Shown here one piece after another: positions 1 to 7,938 of a stretch of DNA of 42,038 nt. Position 1 is the first letter of the stretch. Each line of letters begins with the position of its first letter. Below the pieces are notes generated by a model. That model had not been told where the DNA came from and made no database searches. It saw only the letters and a list, made by a program, of their open reading frames with translations. The stretch is from a virus, in the IMG/VR virus record IMGVR_UViG_3300023174_009201, positions 1-42,038 of that record; one strand, given 5' to 3'. The translations under genes were made by a program, and so were the position numbers.

Positions 1-120
1 TATTCTTCTTGTAACTTCGTCAATGTAGAAGAATTTATCAAAAATTCCGCCACTGCTTCTCATTAATTTAAGTAAAGTAGTCTTACCCGAACATTGCGGG
101 CCTGTAAAGGTTATATTCAT
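1..120 (-). CDS. P-loop NTPase or nucleotide kinase, N-terminal 40 residues (cut by window edge)
   Basis: The reverse strand from 120 reads MNITFTGPQCSGKTTLLKL and stays open to the window edge. GPQCSGKT is a Walker A phosphate-binding loop directly after the first beta strand, and YIDEVTRR about 25 residues later resembles the AAA_28 (NadR/Ttd14-like) ATPase or kinase family. The start overlaps the stop of the 49-residue gene upstream as ATGA, so it is the last visible gene of the operon that begins at 2117. The substrate cannot be told from 40 residues. Being coupled to base-modification genes makes a nucleotide or base-derivative kinase an attractive guess, but that is inference. Confidence 0.75.
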   Translation of the reverse strand, partial: MNITFTGPQCSGKTTLLKLMRSSGGIFDKFFYIDEVTRRI

Positions 121-266
121 TTTTTATCTATACTGCCTAATTCATCTAATTCTAAATTAAAAAGCAAATTTTTCAAGACTATAATTTCAGCTTTCAAAAT
201 TTCGTTTTCTTGTTGCAGACGACGTAGTTCGTCGTTTTTATTTCTAAAAATATCTAGTAATGACAT
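117..266 (-). CDS. 49-residue coiled-coil protein, unknown function
   Basis: A short reading frame from ATG at 266 to TGA at 117 encodes 49 residues starting MSLLDIFRNKND. The middle (ELRRLQQENEILKAEI) has leucines and isoleucines in heptad spacing, so a short dimeric coiled coil is likely. It overlaps the 53-residue gene upstream by 23 nt and the P-loop gene downstream by an ATGA quartet, which supports it being translated as part of the operon. I do not recognise a family. It could be a small scaffold for its neighbours, but nothing in the sequence proves that. Confidence 0.6.
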   Translation of the reverse strand: MSLLDIFRNKNDELRRLQQENEILKAEIIVLKNLLFNLELDELGSIDKK

Positions 267-405
267 CGTCAATTATCTCTTTAAACTTTCTACAAATAAT
301 TTGTAATCTGTTTTCTTCAACAAATTCTAATTCATCTTGAGGGTAGCCTTTTAGCGGGTGATTTTCGTCGTCGACCCAGGTGTGTTTAATATGGGGTTGC
401 TTCAT
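244..405 (-). CDS. 53-residue acidic protein, unknown function
   Basis: Reverse-strand frame from ATG at 405 to TAG at 244 encodes MKQPHIKHTWVDDENHPLKG followed by a charged helix-rich half (ELEFVEENRLQII, then FKEIIDDVITRYF). The start overlaps the stop of the Nmad1-like gene as ATGA and the end overlaps the next small gene by 23 nt. The consistent coupling of all reading frames here is the main evidence that it is real. No family is recognised. Confidence 0.6.
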   Translation of the reverse strand: MKQPHIKHTWVDDENHPLKGYPQDELEFVEENRLQIICRKFKEIIDDVITRYF

Positions 406-749
406 TTACACCACTTCTTTCTTTTTACAATTTCTGCAATAATGCAATACACAGCGGTATCACTAAACGCGTCAAATACAGGTTCATTTGCTGTTTCGAA
501 TGTTTTCTTTCTTAAAACTAAATTTATTAATCGCTGTATTTTATCGTTGAGTCTAACAACGATAGCAGAAATCGAAGCCTGTATATCCTCTTTCTTGTGT
601 AAATCGGATCCTAGGCTTATGTTATGTGGACCATAATCAAATTGTTTCTTACAAAATACCTCGTATTGCTCGTATTGAATTTTCTTGAACTCGCTGCATG
701 TCTCAGGGTAAGTCCCTTCAACATTCTTAATAATATCTTCAGGATTCAC
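402..749 (-). CDS. Nmad1 / DUF1599-like nucleotide-modification-associated protein
   Basis: 115 residues. The pattern CKKQFDYGPHNIS, then VRLNDKIQRLINLV, then NEPVFDAFSDTAVYCIIAEIV matches what I know of DUF1599 (Nucleotide modification associated domain 1): a K-x-x-DYG motif, a basic R-x-x-DK helix, and an acidic E-x-x-x-D-x-x-x-D helix, resembling all-alpha nucleotide-handling proteins. The family is predicted from gene neighbourhoods to act in modified-base metabolism; its reaction is not established. The start is GTG and overlaps the formyltransferase gene by 11 nt. Its place in an operon with DpdA-like and formyltransferase genes agrees with a role in base modification. Confidence 0.7.
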   Translation of the reverse strand: MNPEDIIKNVEGTYPETCSEFKKIQYEQYEVFCKKQFDYGPHNISLGSDLHKKEDIQASISAIVVRLNDKIQRLINLVLRKKTFETANEPVFDAFSDTAVYCIIAEIVKRKKWCK

Positions 750-1314
750 TTTGTATTATATTATACTCGGTTAGAAAGTTTATCCACGTATTAAATGCAC
801 AATCATGTAGTGCACTATAAACTTCAGTTAAAGACATCCCTTCAATTCCTATTTCTCCGTGGGCAACAATTTCACCTTCATCAACCCCAGGCGTGACCTT
901 ATGAATGACACATCCCGCATCTTTAAATCCTCTCGTAAAGGCCCTCTCCTGTGGATTAAAGCCTTTTAACTCTGGATACTTGTTGATAAGACCGGGATGT
1001 AAGTTGTAGATTTCGTATTTATCGCAAATATTTTTTGGTATGATTTTTAGGTAGCCGTGTAGAGTAATAATAGGATTTTCAAATTTACTAAGAACCGCCA
1101 CATAGTCTTCAAGCGCTGGTTTTTGAGGAATGGTATGAAGAAAAATAGAATTAAGCTTATGTTCTCTGAATTTAATTATATTAAGTAAGTCTATATTTGT
1201 TGTGCTGTGGTCATGTTTGTTGGTTATAATAGCGTCTGGGTATCTCTTGAGAGCGTTAGATAAATTATATATTTCAGAGCCAGTTTGCGAAAAAAATGTA
1301 ATCCACGGTCTCAT
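739..1314 (-). CDS. PurN-like formyltransferase, candidate DpdN (dPreQ1 formyltransferase)
   Basis: 191 residues with the glycinamide-ribonucleotide-formyltransferase signature NLHPGL (N104, H106) and, further on, HKVTPGVDEGEI with D145. These correspond to the catalytic Asn-His-Asp triad of PurN-type enzymes that use 10-formyltetrahydrofolate. The N-terminal Rossmann half is short and diverged from true PurN, and no other purine-synthesis gene is nearby. The start ATG shares an ATGA quartet with the stop of the DpdA-like gene. The 7-deazaguanine literature names a phage formyltransferase DpdN that makes 7-(formylamino)methyl-7-deazaguanine. Gene coupling suggests this role here. A sugar or nucleotide formyltransferase is the main alternative. 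Confidence 0.8.
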   Translation of the reverse strand: MRPWITFFSQTGSEIYNLSNALKRYPDAIITNKHDHSTTNIDLLNIIKFREHKLNSIFLHTIPQKPALEDYVAVLSKFENPIITLHGYLKIIPKNICDKYEIYNLHPGLINKYPELKGFNPQERAFTRGFKDAGCVIHKVTPGVDEGEIVAHGEIGIEGMSLTEVYSALHDCAFNTWINFLTEYNIIQSES

Positions 1315-2117
1315 CTACGGAGAATTTTCTTAAACATTGTAGTGTTATATTTTACTAATTCAAGCTGGTCTTCTGTAAATTCATGTGCAATTAAATCAGC
1401 TAACTTCGTTGAAGGTTTGGTATCTAAACCATAGTCGGCGTCGTACTTTAATCCATGTATAGCAGCAACAACGGGATTGCTGGTATCGCAACTAACAATA
1501 TTGTGAATATTTCTATCAACATAAAATCTAAACTCCTTAGCTAAAGAACAACCAAGCAAGTGATGGGGTTTGTTCCAATTCCATAACCCATTACTTATTA
1601 AATCGTTTATAAAGCGCTGACGACCAGTACACCATTTTTCAAGATGAGACGTGCCTTCGCCAATAGTCTGGTAATAACTAAAATCAAAACTTATCGCGAT
1701 CATATCAGCGTTATCTGACATAAATTTGTAACACTCCTTTAATTCATGCCAAGTTTTACCCTGCACAGCACCTATAGCTTTTGTTAAAAAGCTTTCCTTA
1801 ATATTAAGTGTGTAATTTTCAAAAGCTTTAAAGCTTTGTATTGTACCTTGAGTATCTTCAAGCACATCTGGTACAATGAACATGTTAGGTTTAATTTCTT
1901 TAACCTTTACCCAGAACTCATGACTATCAAAAGCTTTGCCTAATTCAAAGATAGAATTGTCAAGCAATACTTCTCTATTGTAAGTGATTCTGGCAAATTT
2001 AAAAAAATCACTATATACAGGGTATTGATCTAAGAGATGTACTAAGCAGTAGTCAAAATCATTATAGGTTTTCGAAAATTCTAGTAAGGAAATAGGCGTT
2101 TCATGGGATACCTTCAT
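1311..2117 (-). CDS. DpdA-like guanine transglycosylase (TGT superfamily), predicted 7-deazaguanine insertion into phage DNA
   Basis: 268 residues, far shorter than tRNA-guanine transglycosylase but with its landmarks: LLDNSIFELG (D53, the position of the first catalytic Asp), an IVPDVLED strand, the GAVQG turn (116-120) typical of TGT barrels, HHLLGCS (185-191), and VSCDTSNPV with D211 at the expected nucleophile position. The C-terminal zinc site of tRNA enzymes is not seen, as expected for the phage DNA-modifying DpdA branch. It heads an operon of six coupled genes behind a TATAAT promoter, so early expression is likely. Queuosine-precursor synthesis genes (queC, queD, queE, folE) are not in the window and would have to lie elsewhere or be host-supplied. 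Confidence 0.75.
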   Translation of the reverse strand: MKVSHETPISLLEFSKTYNDFDYCLVHLLDQYPVYSDFFKFARITYNREVLLDNSIFELGKAFDSHEFWVKVKEIKPNMFIVPDVLEDTQGTIQSFKAFENYTLNIKESFLTKAIGAVQGKTWHELKECYKFMSDNADMIAISFDFSYYQTIGEGTSHLEKWCTGRQRFINDLISNGLWNWNKPHHLLGCSLAKEFRFYVDRNIHNIVSCDTSNPVVAAIHGLKYDADYGLDTKPSTKLADLIAHEFTEDQLELVKYNTTMFKKILRR

Positions 2118-2123
2118 ATCATT

Positions 2124-2151
2124 ATTATAATACCATGTTTGTAAAGTTAAA
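2124..2151 (-). promoter_or_regulatory. Sigma70-like promoter of the base-modification operon
   Basis: Reverse strand: TTTAAC at 2151-2146, a 16-nt spacer, a perfect TATAAT at 2129-2124, then exactly 6 nt before ATG at 2117. With the -10 box at -12 to -7 the A of the start codon would be +1, so a leaderless mRNA is predicted. Confidence 0.55.
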
Positions 2152-2157
2152 GTAGTT

Positions 2158-2165
2158 ATTAAATA
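2158..2165 (+). promoter_or_regulatory. T4-type late promoter box before the 3D-domain gene
   Basis: ATTAAATA followed by the 4-nt gap ATAT and the GTG start. The same box-ATAT-start arrangement occurs before 12077 and 18076. It lies in the 52-nt divergent gap next to the early promoter of the modification operon. One mismatch from TATAAATA. Confidence 0.45.
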
Positions 2166-2169
2166 ATAT

Positions 2170-3198
2170 GTGTATTACGACGCTCTAGTCAATAATACTG
2201 CTTCTCAGCAAGTAAGCCAGGATTTAGTACAGATGCCCTCTGTAAACTCACCGGCAAACCCGTTATTGCCACAAAATTTTGTTAAGACTAATGCCGAACA
2301 ATTACCTATTCCGATAAATCAAAAGTCGTTAGACTTTAAGCTTGATAGTAACTTTTCTGATTTGCAGAAAAATATTACCAATGATGTTGGAGGTAAGTTT
2401 TCACAACTTGCAGGTACTTCTTTGCCAAGCTTGCCAGATTCTTCAATATCTATGTCTGTTTTAGAAAAAAGTATACAAAAGGCACAAGATCAATTTTCAA
2501 TTAATTCGAACAACCAGATGTTATCGATTCTTAATTCCAATAAGCAGGTTGAGTCACTCGGTGCCATTAATCAGTCTTTTACAAGTTCTATTAATAATTC
2601 AACCAACCTATCTCCTAGAGGTATTCGAGATTTAAAATCCCCTGATATTTTGAACCAGCAAATTACTAATACTACAAACAGCGCCGTGTCTAAAGCAAAA
2701 GAAGGTGTTAAAGAGCAAGTAACCGCGTTTACTCAAAACCAAACATTCAATCAGAGCGGACAGACAAATCTTCAGCAATTAAGCGTACCAGCATTTAGTG
2801 GAGATAATAAAAATGGATTTGATTTGTTTGCGAGGTTAACGGTTTATTGGGCTAATGGTTCAGGTACAGATAAAGATTCAGCTGCAAAGCAGAGTTCCAC
2901 GGGCAGGCAGCTCGCACAAGGTGTGAGTGCAGCGGTTGATCCCTCTGTTATACCTTATTTAAGCCGTATTGAAATACCTGGGCTAGGTACGAGATTTGCT
3001 ACTGATACAGGTGGTGCGGTAAAAGCAAGAACGGCAAGTGCAGGTAGGTTACCTATTATCGATATTTTCTTTGACAATAAAGAAGAAGCACTAGCAATGG
3101 CTAATAAAATGAAGAATGAAGTTACAGTGAAAGTTTTTCCGCCATCTAGTAAATACACATATGTTAAAAACGCGTCGCCAACATACGGAGTAGCATGA
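2170..3198 (+). CDS. Virion-associated protein with C-terminal 3D (Asp-Asp-Asp) domain, likely peptidoglycan-active baseplate hub partner
   Basis: 342 residues. Residues 1-210 are rich in Ser, Asn and Gln with predicted helical, fibrous character and no known domain. Residues about 218-325 form a 3D domain: RLTVYWANG, then AAVDP (D257), ATDTGG (D279) and PIIDIFF (D298), the three aspartates of the MltA-like double-psi barrel found in lytic transglycosylases and Bacillus cell-wall enzymes. The domain closely matches the one in the 14855-15421 gene. The GTG start follows a late-type box by 4 nt. The gene overlaps the gp5-like spike gene by ATGA, so it probably supplies the muralytic activity that T4 gp5 carries as an inserted lysozyme. 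An ATG two bases earlier hits a stop at once. Confidence 0.75.
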   Translation: MYYDALVNNTASQQVSQDLVQMPSVNSPANPLLPQNFVKTNAEQLPIPINQKSLDFKLDSNFSDLQKNITNDVGGKFSQLAGTSLPSLPDSSISMSVLEKSIQKAQDQFSINSNNQMLSILNSNKQVESLGAINQSFTSSINNSTNLSPRGIRDLKSPDILNQQITNTTNSAVSKAKEGVKEQVTAFTQNQTFNQSGQTNLQQLSVPAFSGDNKNGFDLFARLTVYWANGSGTDKDSAAKQSSTGRQLAQGVSAAVDPSVIPYLSRIEIPGLGTRFATDTGGAVKARTASAGRLPIIDIFFDNKEEALAMANKMKNEVTVKVFPPSSKYTYVKNASPTYGVA

Positions 3199-5513
3199 CA
3201 TCTGACAAAAAGCTATACGGTAATTACTTGGGGATGGTTGTTGCAAACGACGACCCTCTTAAAAAAGGTCGAGTTAAAATTTTTATACCTCATTTATCGC
3301 CAGATGTATATAAGAACTGGAATGAATCTTCAAAAGATAAAAAATTTAAGTTTTTAGGTAAAAACATTAATAGCCCGGTAGATGATATATTAGAAGATTT
3401 AAAATTAATCCTACCCTGGGCAGAATGTGCATCACCGTTGGTAGGTGAAGTATCCTCAGGACGATATAACAGTGCAAACCAAGCTAGTACAATAAGTGAT
3501 AGTAGTGATTACAGCTCTGCAATACCTAAAGAGAACTTTAAAACTACGAAGTATAGTCAAAATCCTGACGGTGTTGGTGAAAAACCTGCTAACATTTTAG
3601 AGAAATACAATTTTGCATTAAAAGATGCATTTGTATCGCCTGGTGCAACTGGCACAAATAAGGCTAATCTTTATGGTCAAAGTTACAGACCAGCCTCTTA
3701 CAGTAATAAAGCAAAAGGTTCTTTCTCTATTCCACCTGTGGGATCACATCTTTGGGTTTTCTTTATGGATGGTAATCCCATGTACCCTGTATACTTTGCT
3801 GCTAGCCACGGCGCTAAAGAATGGCAAGACGTATATGAAATAACAGACTACCCCGGTGCATTTGAAAATCAAAAGTCAACAGATAATAAAGATCATAATT
3901 CAGAAATATATAGAAACAAATATCTCTTTAATCAAAAAGGGGGAACTTTGGAGTTTGTTAATACTGATAATAGAGAAGCGGTTAAAATAAGTCACTACAG
4001 TGGTAGTTCTATTCAATTAACAAACCCTACATCTATATATCTATCAACAGCTAACGAGCAGCATTTAATACAAGGTGATAAATTCGAAACTATTCGCGGT
4101 TCCGATAATTTTTATGTTGATGGTGATAAAGACATCACGGTAAGAGGTGATTTTTATAGAAAAATTGGTACTTTAGATGCTGGTGCAACTCAAAGATGGA
4201 AAGAACTAATGCAAAGTGTTGCGGATATCAAACAATTATTTGAAATTCAACGCGTATCTGATAAAGGATTATTCAATAGCTCTCAACAAAAGAAAAGTAA
4301 TAGTAATTCGCCTTGCCCGGTGTGTAGCAAAGGTAAAGCCTATAACTCACAGTCAAACGCTATTAGTTATATTGAATCTTCTGTACCGATTGTAGATTTT
4401 TCTAAAGATCAAGTCACAGATTATACATACGTTTCGCCTGTAGGTCCATTCCCCCCTGGTTTAAAGTCTATTGCCTATCCAAGTTCTTCAAATTGCCCCG
4501 CGTGCGATGGGTCAGGTATCAGTCCTAGTAGTATGGACGGTACATTTAGTCCTGAACCTCTAAAGCAGCAGTTAAATCAAATTATTACTAGTAAAATTGT
4601 TGATGTTGCAAAGGCGGAAGCAGATCTTGGTCTAGGCGGCCATGAAATAGTAGATATTACCAAGCATAAGATTGAGACTATTGGTACCGTAATGAATGAT
4701 TTTGGTAGTATCCGTGTAGATATCAAGGGCAAGATGTATAATGCTGCAGTATTAGTTGATAGTCGTGGTGTCTATGAAAAGCAAGAAGCAAGCCCGTTAA
4801 TAGAATATGTACATGTGGACGATTTACCCGGTGGTAACTATACGCTAAACGTTTGTAACCGATATACAGTTCAAGTTGGTGCTGGTGGTATTAGTATGAA
4901 GTCTTTTGGTCCCGTACAAATCGGAGGTACGGTAACCAATATTGCAGGTGAACAAATTAATATATCTAGTAGCAACGAAGTCAATATTGATGGTGGTAAC
5001 CGTCTAACATTGACGGGAGATATTTTAGTATTAAAACAACGCCAGATGAAACAGGTAATGATTGATAGCAGTCTCGGTGTAAGTAGAAACTTAATTGTTG
5101 CAGGTGGTGCGCATGTTGAAGGTGAATTAACTGTTAATCATATTACTGCTCCTGTTGAAGTGCAGCAAACCGAACAAATGAAACTTTATGGTCGACTTGT
5201 AAACGGTGCTACCATCGGTTGGGGTAAGCCTCGTAGCGGTAAAGTTATAGGATATGTACAGAGCGGTATAGCCGCAGGCTCACCAGTAATAGGTAGTGAT
5301 GTGTTGGATTCAATACAGCTGTACGGTGGATATGATGGTAATAATGGTGGTCAAGAGAACTCTGTTGAGAACTATGATCATTCACATCATTTTAGAAATT
5401 TACCTTTAACTTTAGTTGCTAGCAATGATGCAATGAGAGATGCTGGTAAAGGTAATAATAATACAGATAGAAATACTGCTAGCCCGCAAAATGACTCTAA
5501 GAAGGGTCCTTAA
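3195..5513 (+). CDS. gp5-like baseplate central spike / hub protein
   Basis: 772 residues. The N-terminus GMVVANDDPLKKGRVKIFIPHLS is the OB-fold of T4 gp5/VgrG spike proteins, continued by LPWAECASPL and GSFSIPPVGSHLWVFFMDGN, as in baseplate spikes that meet the tail tube. The C-terminal third (about 500-720) is a run of short beta repeats (GDILVLKQRQM, VNIDGGNRLTLTG) consistent with a beta-helix needle. No T4-type lysozyme catalytic motif is visible. Two CPxC knuckles occur at C374/C377 and C434/C437, the second continuing DGSG as in DnaJ zinc modules, which is odd for a spike. It is translationally coupled to the 3D-domain gene, and its stop shares TTAA with the stop of the convergent adhesin gene. 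Confidence 0.85.
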   Translation: MTSDKKLYGNYLGMVVANDDPLKKGRVKIFIPHLSPDVYKNWNESSKDKKFKFLGKNINSPVDDILEDLKLILPWAECASPLVGEVSSGRYNSANQASTISDSSDYSSAIPKENFKTTKYSQNPDGVGEKPANILEKYNFALKDAFVSPGATGTNKANLYGQSYRPASYSNKAKGSFSIPPVGSHLWVFFMDGNPMYPVYFAASHGAKEWQDVYEITDYPGAFENQKSTDNKDHNSEIYRNKYLFNQKGGTLEFVNTDNREAVKISHYSGSSIQLTNPTSIYLSTANEQHLIQGDKFETIRGSDNFYVDGDKDITVRGDFYRKIGTLDAGATQRWKELMQSVADIKQLFEIQRVSDKGLFNSSQQKKSNSNSPCPVCSKGKAYNSQSNAISYIESSVPIVDFSKDQVTDYTYVSPVGPFPPGLKSIAYPSSSNCPACDGSGISPSSMDGTFSPEPLKQQLNQIITSKIVDVAKAEADLGLGGHEIVDITKHKIETIGTVMNDFGSIRVDIKGKMYNAAVLVDSRGVYEKQEASPLIEYVHVDDLPGGNYTLNVCNRYTVQVGAGGISMKSFGPVQIGGTVTNIAGEQINISSSNEVNIDGGNRLTLTGDILVLKQRQMKQVMIDSSLGVSRNLIVAGGAHVEGELTVNHITAPVEVQQTEQMKLYGRLVNGATIGWGKPRSGKVIGYVQSGIAAGSPVIGSDVLDSIQLYGGYDGNNGGQENSVENYDHSHHFRNLPLTLVASNDAMRDAGKGNNNTDRNTASPQNDSKKGP

Positions 5514-6445
5514 ATACCGGTATATATAACAATATAGCCGTTACCACCATTACCAGGTTGATTTTCTATGTAATCACCGCCTTGCCCTACAATTAAATAC
5601 TGACCGTTATTAGTTATTCTATCTCTCGGGTAGTCATCATCATATATACCTGCTGGTATTTCATTCATACCGGCTACTGTGGATCCGCCAAGAATAGTCA
5701 AGTCAAAAAAACCACTTCCGCCTCCGCCGCCGCCCATTAAGTGGTAGGCTGTGCTTGTATAGGCACCAGATCCACCACCATAATACCCGCCACCCCCACC
5801 ACCCCCATAATTATTACCTTGACAAGAGCCGCCCTGTAGATATGATCCTGCTCCACCGCCAGTTGCGTTGCCAGAGCCAGCTGCCCCACCACTAGACTGG
5901 CGGCCGCCACCACCACCTACAACATAAGTGCTGTCCTTACTATACCCATCTTGACCGGTAGCACCACCACCTGCACCACCATGTGGTCTTGGAAACCCAG
6001 GGACAGTTTGATAGGTGCATCCGCCACCTCCACCACCACCTGCAATTATAAGCGGTGTGGTGCCTCTAAAAATGCCTGCATACCCACCACCGCCGCCAGC
6101 ATACTGATTGTCACCACCGCTTGTCGCAGAGCCCCCGCCGTACGGTGCATTTGTGGTACTAGGTCTATACCAGCCACCGCGTGGTACTCTTATTGTTAGG
6201 GTTTCCCCGGGGGTAACAGATATTATCCCTCGAGAAAATCCTCCACCACCACCCCGGCCCGACCAGTTGGTATACCAACCTGTTGCGGTAGTACTACTAC
6301 CTGATCCTGCTCCTCCCCCTGATCCCCATAGTTTTGCTAATATATAGGTCTTTCCTGTTGGAACAGCAAACGATTGATCTGCACCTGTGTAGGTATACGG
6401 ATATTTTGAATTCCAATTTGTTGGTACACCGCTGTAATCAGGCAT
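5510..6445 (-). CDS. Glycine-rich tail adhesin-like protein
   Basis: 311 residues. After about 45 ordinary residues (YPYTYTGADQSFAVPTGKT) the protein is dominated by polyglycine stretches (GGGGGFSRG, GGGGGGYYGGGSG, GGGGGGSGFF), closing with NGGNGYIVIYTG. This is the glycine-rich domain layout seen in phage receptor-binding adhesins, including the polyglycine-II sandwich of T-even gp38-type adhesins; equivalence with gp38 is inference. The last strand probably caps the fold. A late-type AATAAATA box ends 4 nt before ATG. The stop overlaps the gp5 stop by 4 nt. The opposite strand shows long proline-rich frames that are only the antisense of the glycine codons. Confidence 0.7.
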   Translation of the reverse strand: MPDYSGVPTNWNSKYPYTYTGADQSFAVPTGKTYILAKLWGSGGGAGSGSSTTATGWYTNWSGRGGGGGFSRGIISVTPGETLTIRVPRGGWYRPSTTNAPYGGGSATSGGDNQYAGGGGGYAGIFRGTTPLIIAGGGGGGGCTYQTVPGFPRPHGGAGGGATGQDGYSKDSTYVVGGGGGRQSSGGAAGSGNATGGGAGSYLQGGSCQGNNYGGGGGGGYYGGGSGAYTSTAYHLMGGGGGGSGFFDLTILGGSTVAGMNEIPAGIYDDDYPRDRITNNGQYLIVGQGGDYIENQPGNGGNGYIVIYTGI

Positions 6446-6448
6446 AAA

Positions 6449-6643
6449 TTATTTATTTAAAATATTTGAATTCCAATTATCTTTATGCTTTACAATCCAA
6501 TTTAATAGAGCATATTCAAAACCAACATCTTTACCAGCTTTTTCACTCTCAAACCATTTATGCTTGAGAATTTCTTCTCTCATCATTGAGAAATGTTGAT
6601 AAAGCCGGGTTGTAGAAAGTACCGGCATACACGTACCGCTCAC
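6449..6643 (-). CDS. Small protein with MREEILKHKW signature, unknown function
   Basis: 64 residues from GTG at 6643. This start was chosen because a late box (AATAAATA) ends exactly 4 nt before it, as at neighbouring genes, whereas the longer frame to 6691 would put the box inside the gene. The body MMREEILKHKWFESEKAGKD then VGFEYALLNWIVKHKDNW is a helical domain that I associate with small proteins of marine T4-like phages, without known role. The stop TAA is part of the next late box, so gene end and promoter overlap. Confidence 0.65.
   Translation of the reverse strand: MSGTCMPVLSTTRLYQHFSMMREEILKHKWFESEKAGKDVGFEYALLNWIVKHKDNWNSNILNK
6450..6457 (-). promoter_or_regulatory. Late promoter box before the glycine-rich adhesin
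   Basis: Reverse strand AATAAATA, then ATTT, then ATG at 6445. The 4-nt gap matches several other late boxes in the window. It overlaps the stop codon of the 64-residue gene. Confidence 0.6.
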
Positions 6644-6647
6644 TATA

Positions 6648-6655
6648 TATTTATT
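6648..6655 (-). promoter_or_regulatory. Late promoter box before the 64-residue gene
   Basis: Reverse strand AATAAATA, gap TATA, then GTG at 6643. The position of the box decides the start codon of the gene. Confidence 0.6.
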
Positions 6656-6734
6656 CAAATAGTCCCGTACATCTACGGGCCCACCTCCCACCCCTATTTG
6701 AATACACCTTCTTACTTACTTATTTCTCTACGAC

Positions 6735-7931
6735 TTATTTTTTTATATAATTTTTATAGGGGTGAAAAAAGCTGTCAATCATTTCAGGGTGTTTTTCTGG
6801 CATAATATCTGTACCGTAGGTTTTAACAAAAATTTTGTCTTTTTTCTCTTCTTTTGGCTCTTCGGGTGCTTTTCTTGTGCCACGAATCATATAGACTATT
6901 ATTGTATCAACCATTTCAAGTAGAAAGGCTAGCAAGAAGCAGATCAAAGCTGTTATTTCACCGCGAAATAATGCACCAAACGAAAGCTGTATTACATCAT
7001 CCGTTGTATACGATACAAATTTAGGCTCAAGTCCCATTTTTGAGCTAATTGTAGAGATGCTATTATTAACTATAATAATAGTTTTAGAAAGGTCATTAAA
7101 ATTACTAGCGTTATTAACTTGAAATAGTAAGCCCTTTTCCTTTGCATCACTAGAAACCAATGTATCGATTTCCTTGAGACCTAGATCACATTGTTCTATA
7201 CGTTTTGCATAATCCTTACTGATTCTCTCCTCTTCAATTGACTGGTTTTGCGTAATTTTCTTTGCTTCAAGCTCATTTACCGCTTGTGTCTTTCTTATAT
7301 CTGCCTGATATTCTTTGGCTCTTGGACCAGATCCTGGTGTACCAGATGTATTATGACCTTTTACCCCTTCTGTCTCGTCTAGATATGTTTGTTTAACTTC
7401 GGTCAACTTAGATTCTAGCTGAGAAATTTTTTCGGATGAAGTAGATTTTAATGCAGCCAATTCTTGATCTCTCTTTTTTTGTAATTCTATCTTTTCGTTT
7501 TCTAATTTTCCACGAGCTTCCGTATTAAAATAACTAATCTTTTCAACAATTTGAAATTTTGTTTGAACCAATGTCTGTTTTACGCTTGTTTCACTGTAAA
7601 ACCCAACAAAATCAAATATTCCGGGTAATATACTAATTGCTAAACACAAGTATGCGTGTTTAGCTTCAAATTTTTCATTACCAAACAATACAATTTTAAT
7701 ACAATAGGGTAATCCAACAACTGAAACGCTGGCCAAGAATACAAATAGCTTATTCCAATCAGAAAGAATAATATTCAAAGCATGAAATGCAAAAGCGCTT
7801 GCGACAACCATTACAACACCGTAAACATAGTTTAATAGGTTGGCTGCAACCTTATTTTTAGTACCAAAACCAAATAAAGTTGGATGTAAGTGGTTCTCTT
7901 TCACCCACCTCTTATCGAGAACAGGAATCAT
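6735..7931 (-). CDS. Membrane protein with long central coiled coil (DUF4407-like)
   Basis: 398 residues. Three hydrophobic segments near the N-terminus (about 32-52, 62-83 and 92-112) are followed by a charged coiled coil of roughly 170 residues (about 120-290), a Gly-rich break GHNTSGTPGSGPRAKEYQ inside it, and a last membrane segment (about 325-350, TALICFLLAFLLEMVDTIIVYMI) with a basic/acidic tail. The layout and the GSGP motif recall DUF4407 membrane proteins, function unknown. In a phage it would sit in the host inner membrane. A late box lies 7 nt before the start. A role in lysis timing, superinfection exclusion or envelope remodelling is possible but not shown. The 43 nt downstream to 6692 hold nothing I recognise. 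Confidence 0.65.
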   Translation of the reverse strand: MIPVLDKRWVKENHLHPTLFGFGTKNKVAANLLNYVYGVVMVVASAFAFHALNIILSDWNKLFVFLASVSVVGLPYCIKIVLFGNEKFEAKHAYLCLAISILPGIFDFVGFYSETSVKQTLVQTKFQIVEKISYFNTEARGKLENEKIELQKKRDQELAALKSTSSEKISQLESKLTEVKQTYLDETEGVKGHNTSGTPGSGPRAKEYQADIRKTQAVNELEAKKITQNQSIEEERISKDYAKRIEQCDLGLKEIDTLVSSDAKEKGLLFQVNNASNFNDLSKTIIIVNNSISTISSKMGLEPKFVSYTTDDVIQLSFGALFRGEITALICFLLAFLLEMVDTIIVYMIRGTRKAPEEPKEEKKDKIFVKTYGTDIMPEKHPEMIDSFFHPYKNYIKK

Positions 7932-7938
7932 TGTCTAT

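Noticed and set aside
5951-6347. Open proline- and threonine-rich frames on the plus strand
   Set aside because: They are the antisense of the glycine-codon runs in the adhesin gene; no start signal, no family, and the minus frame has a late box and a sensible protein.
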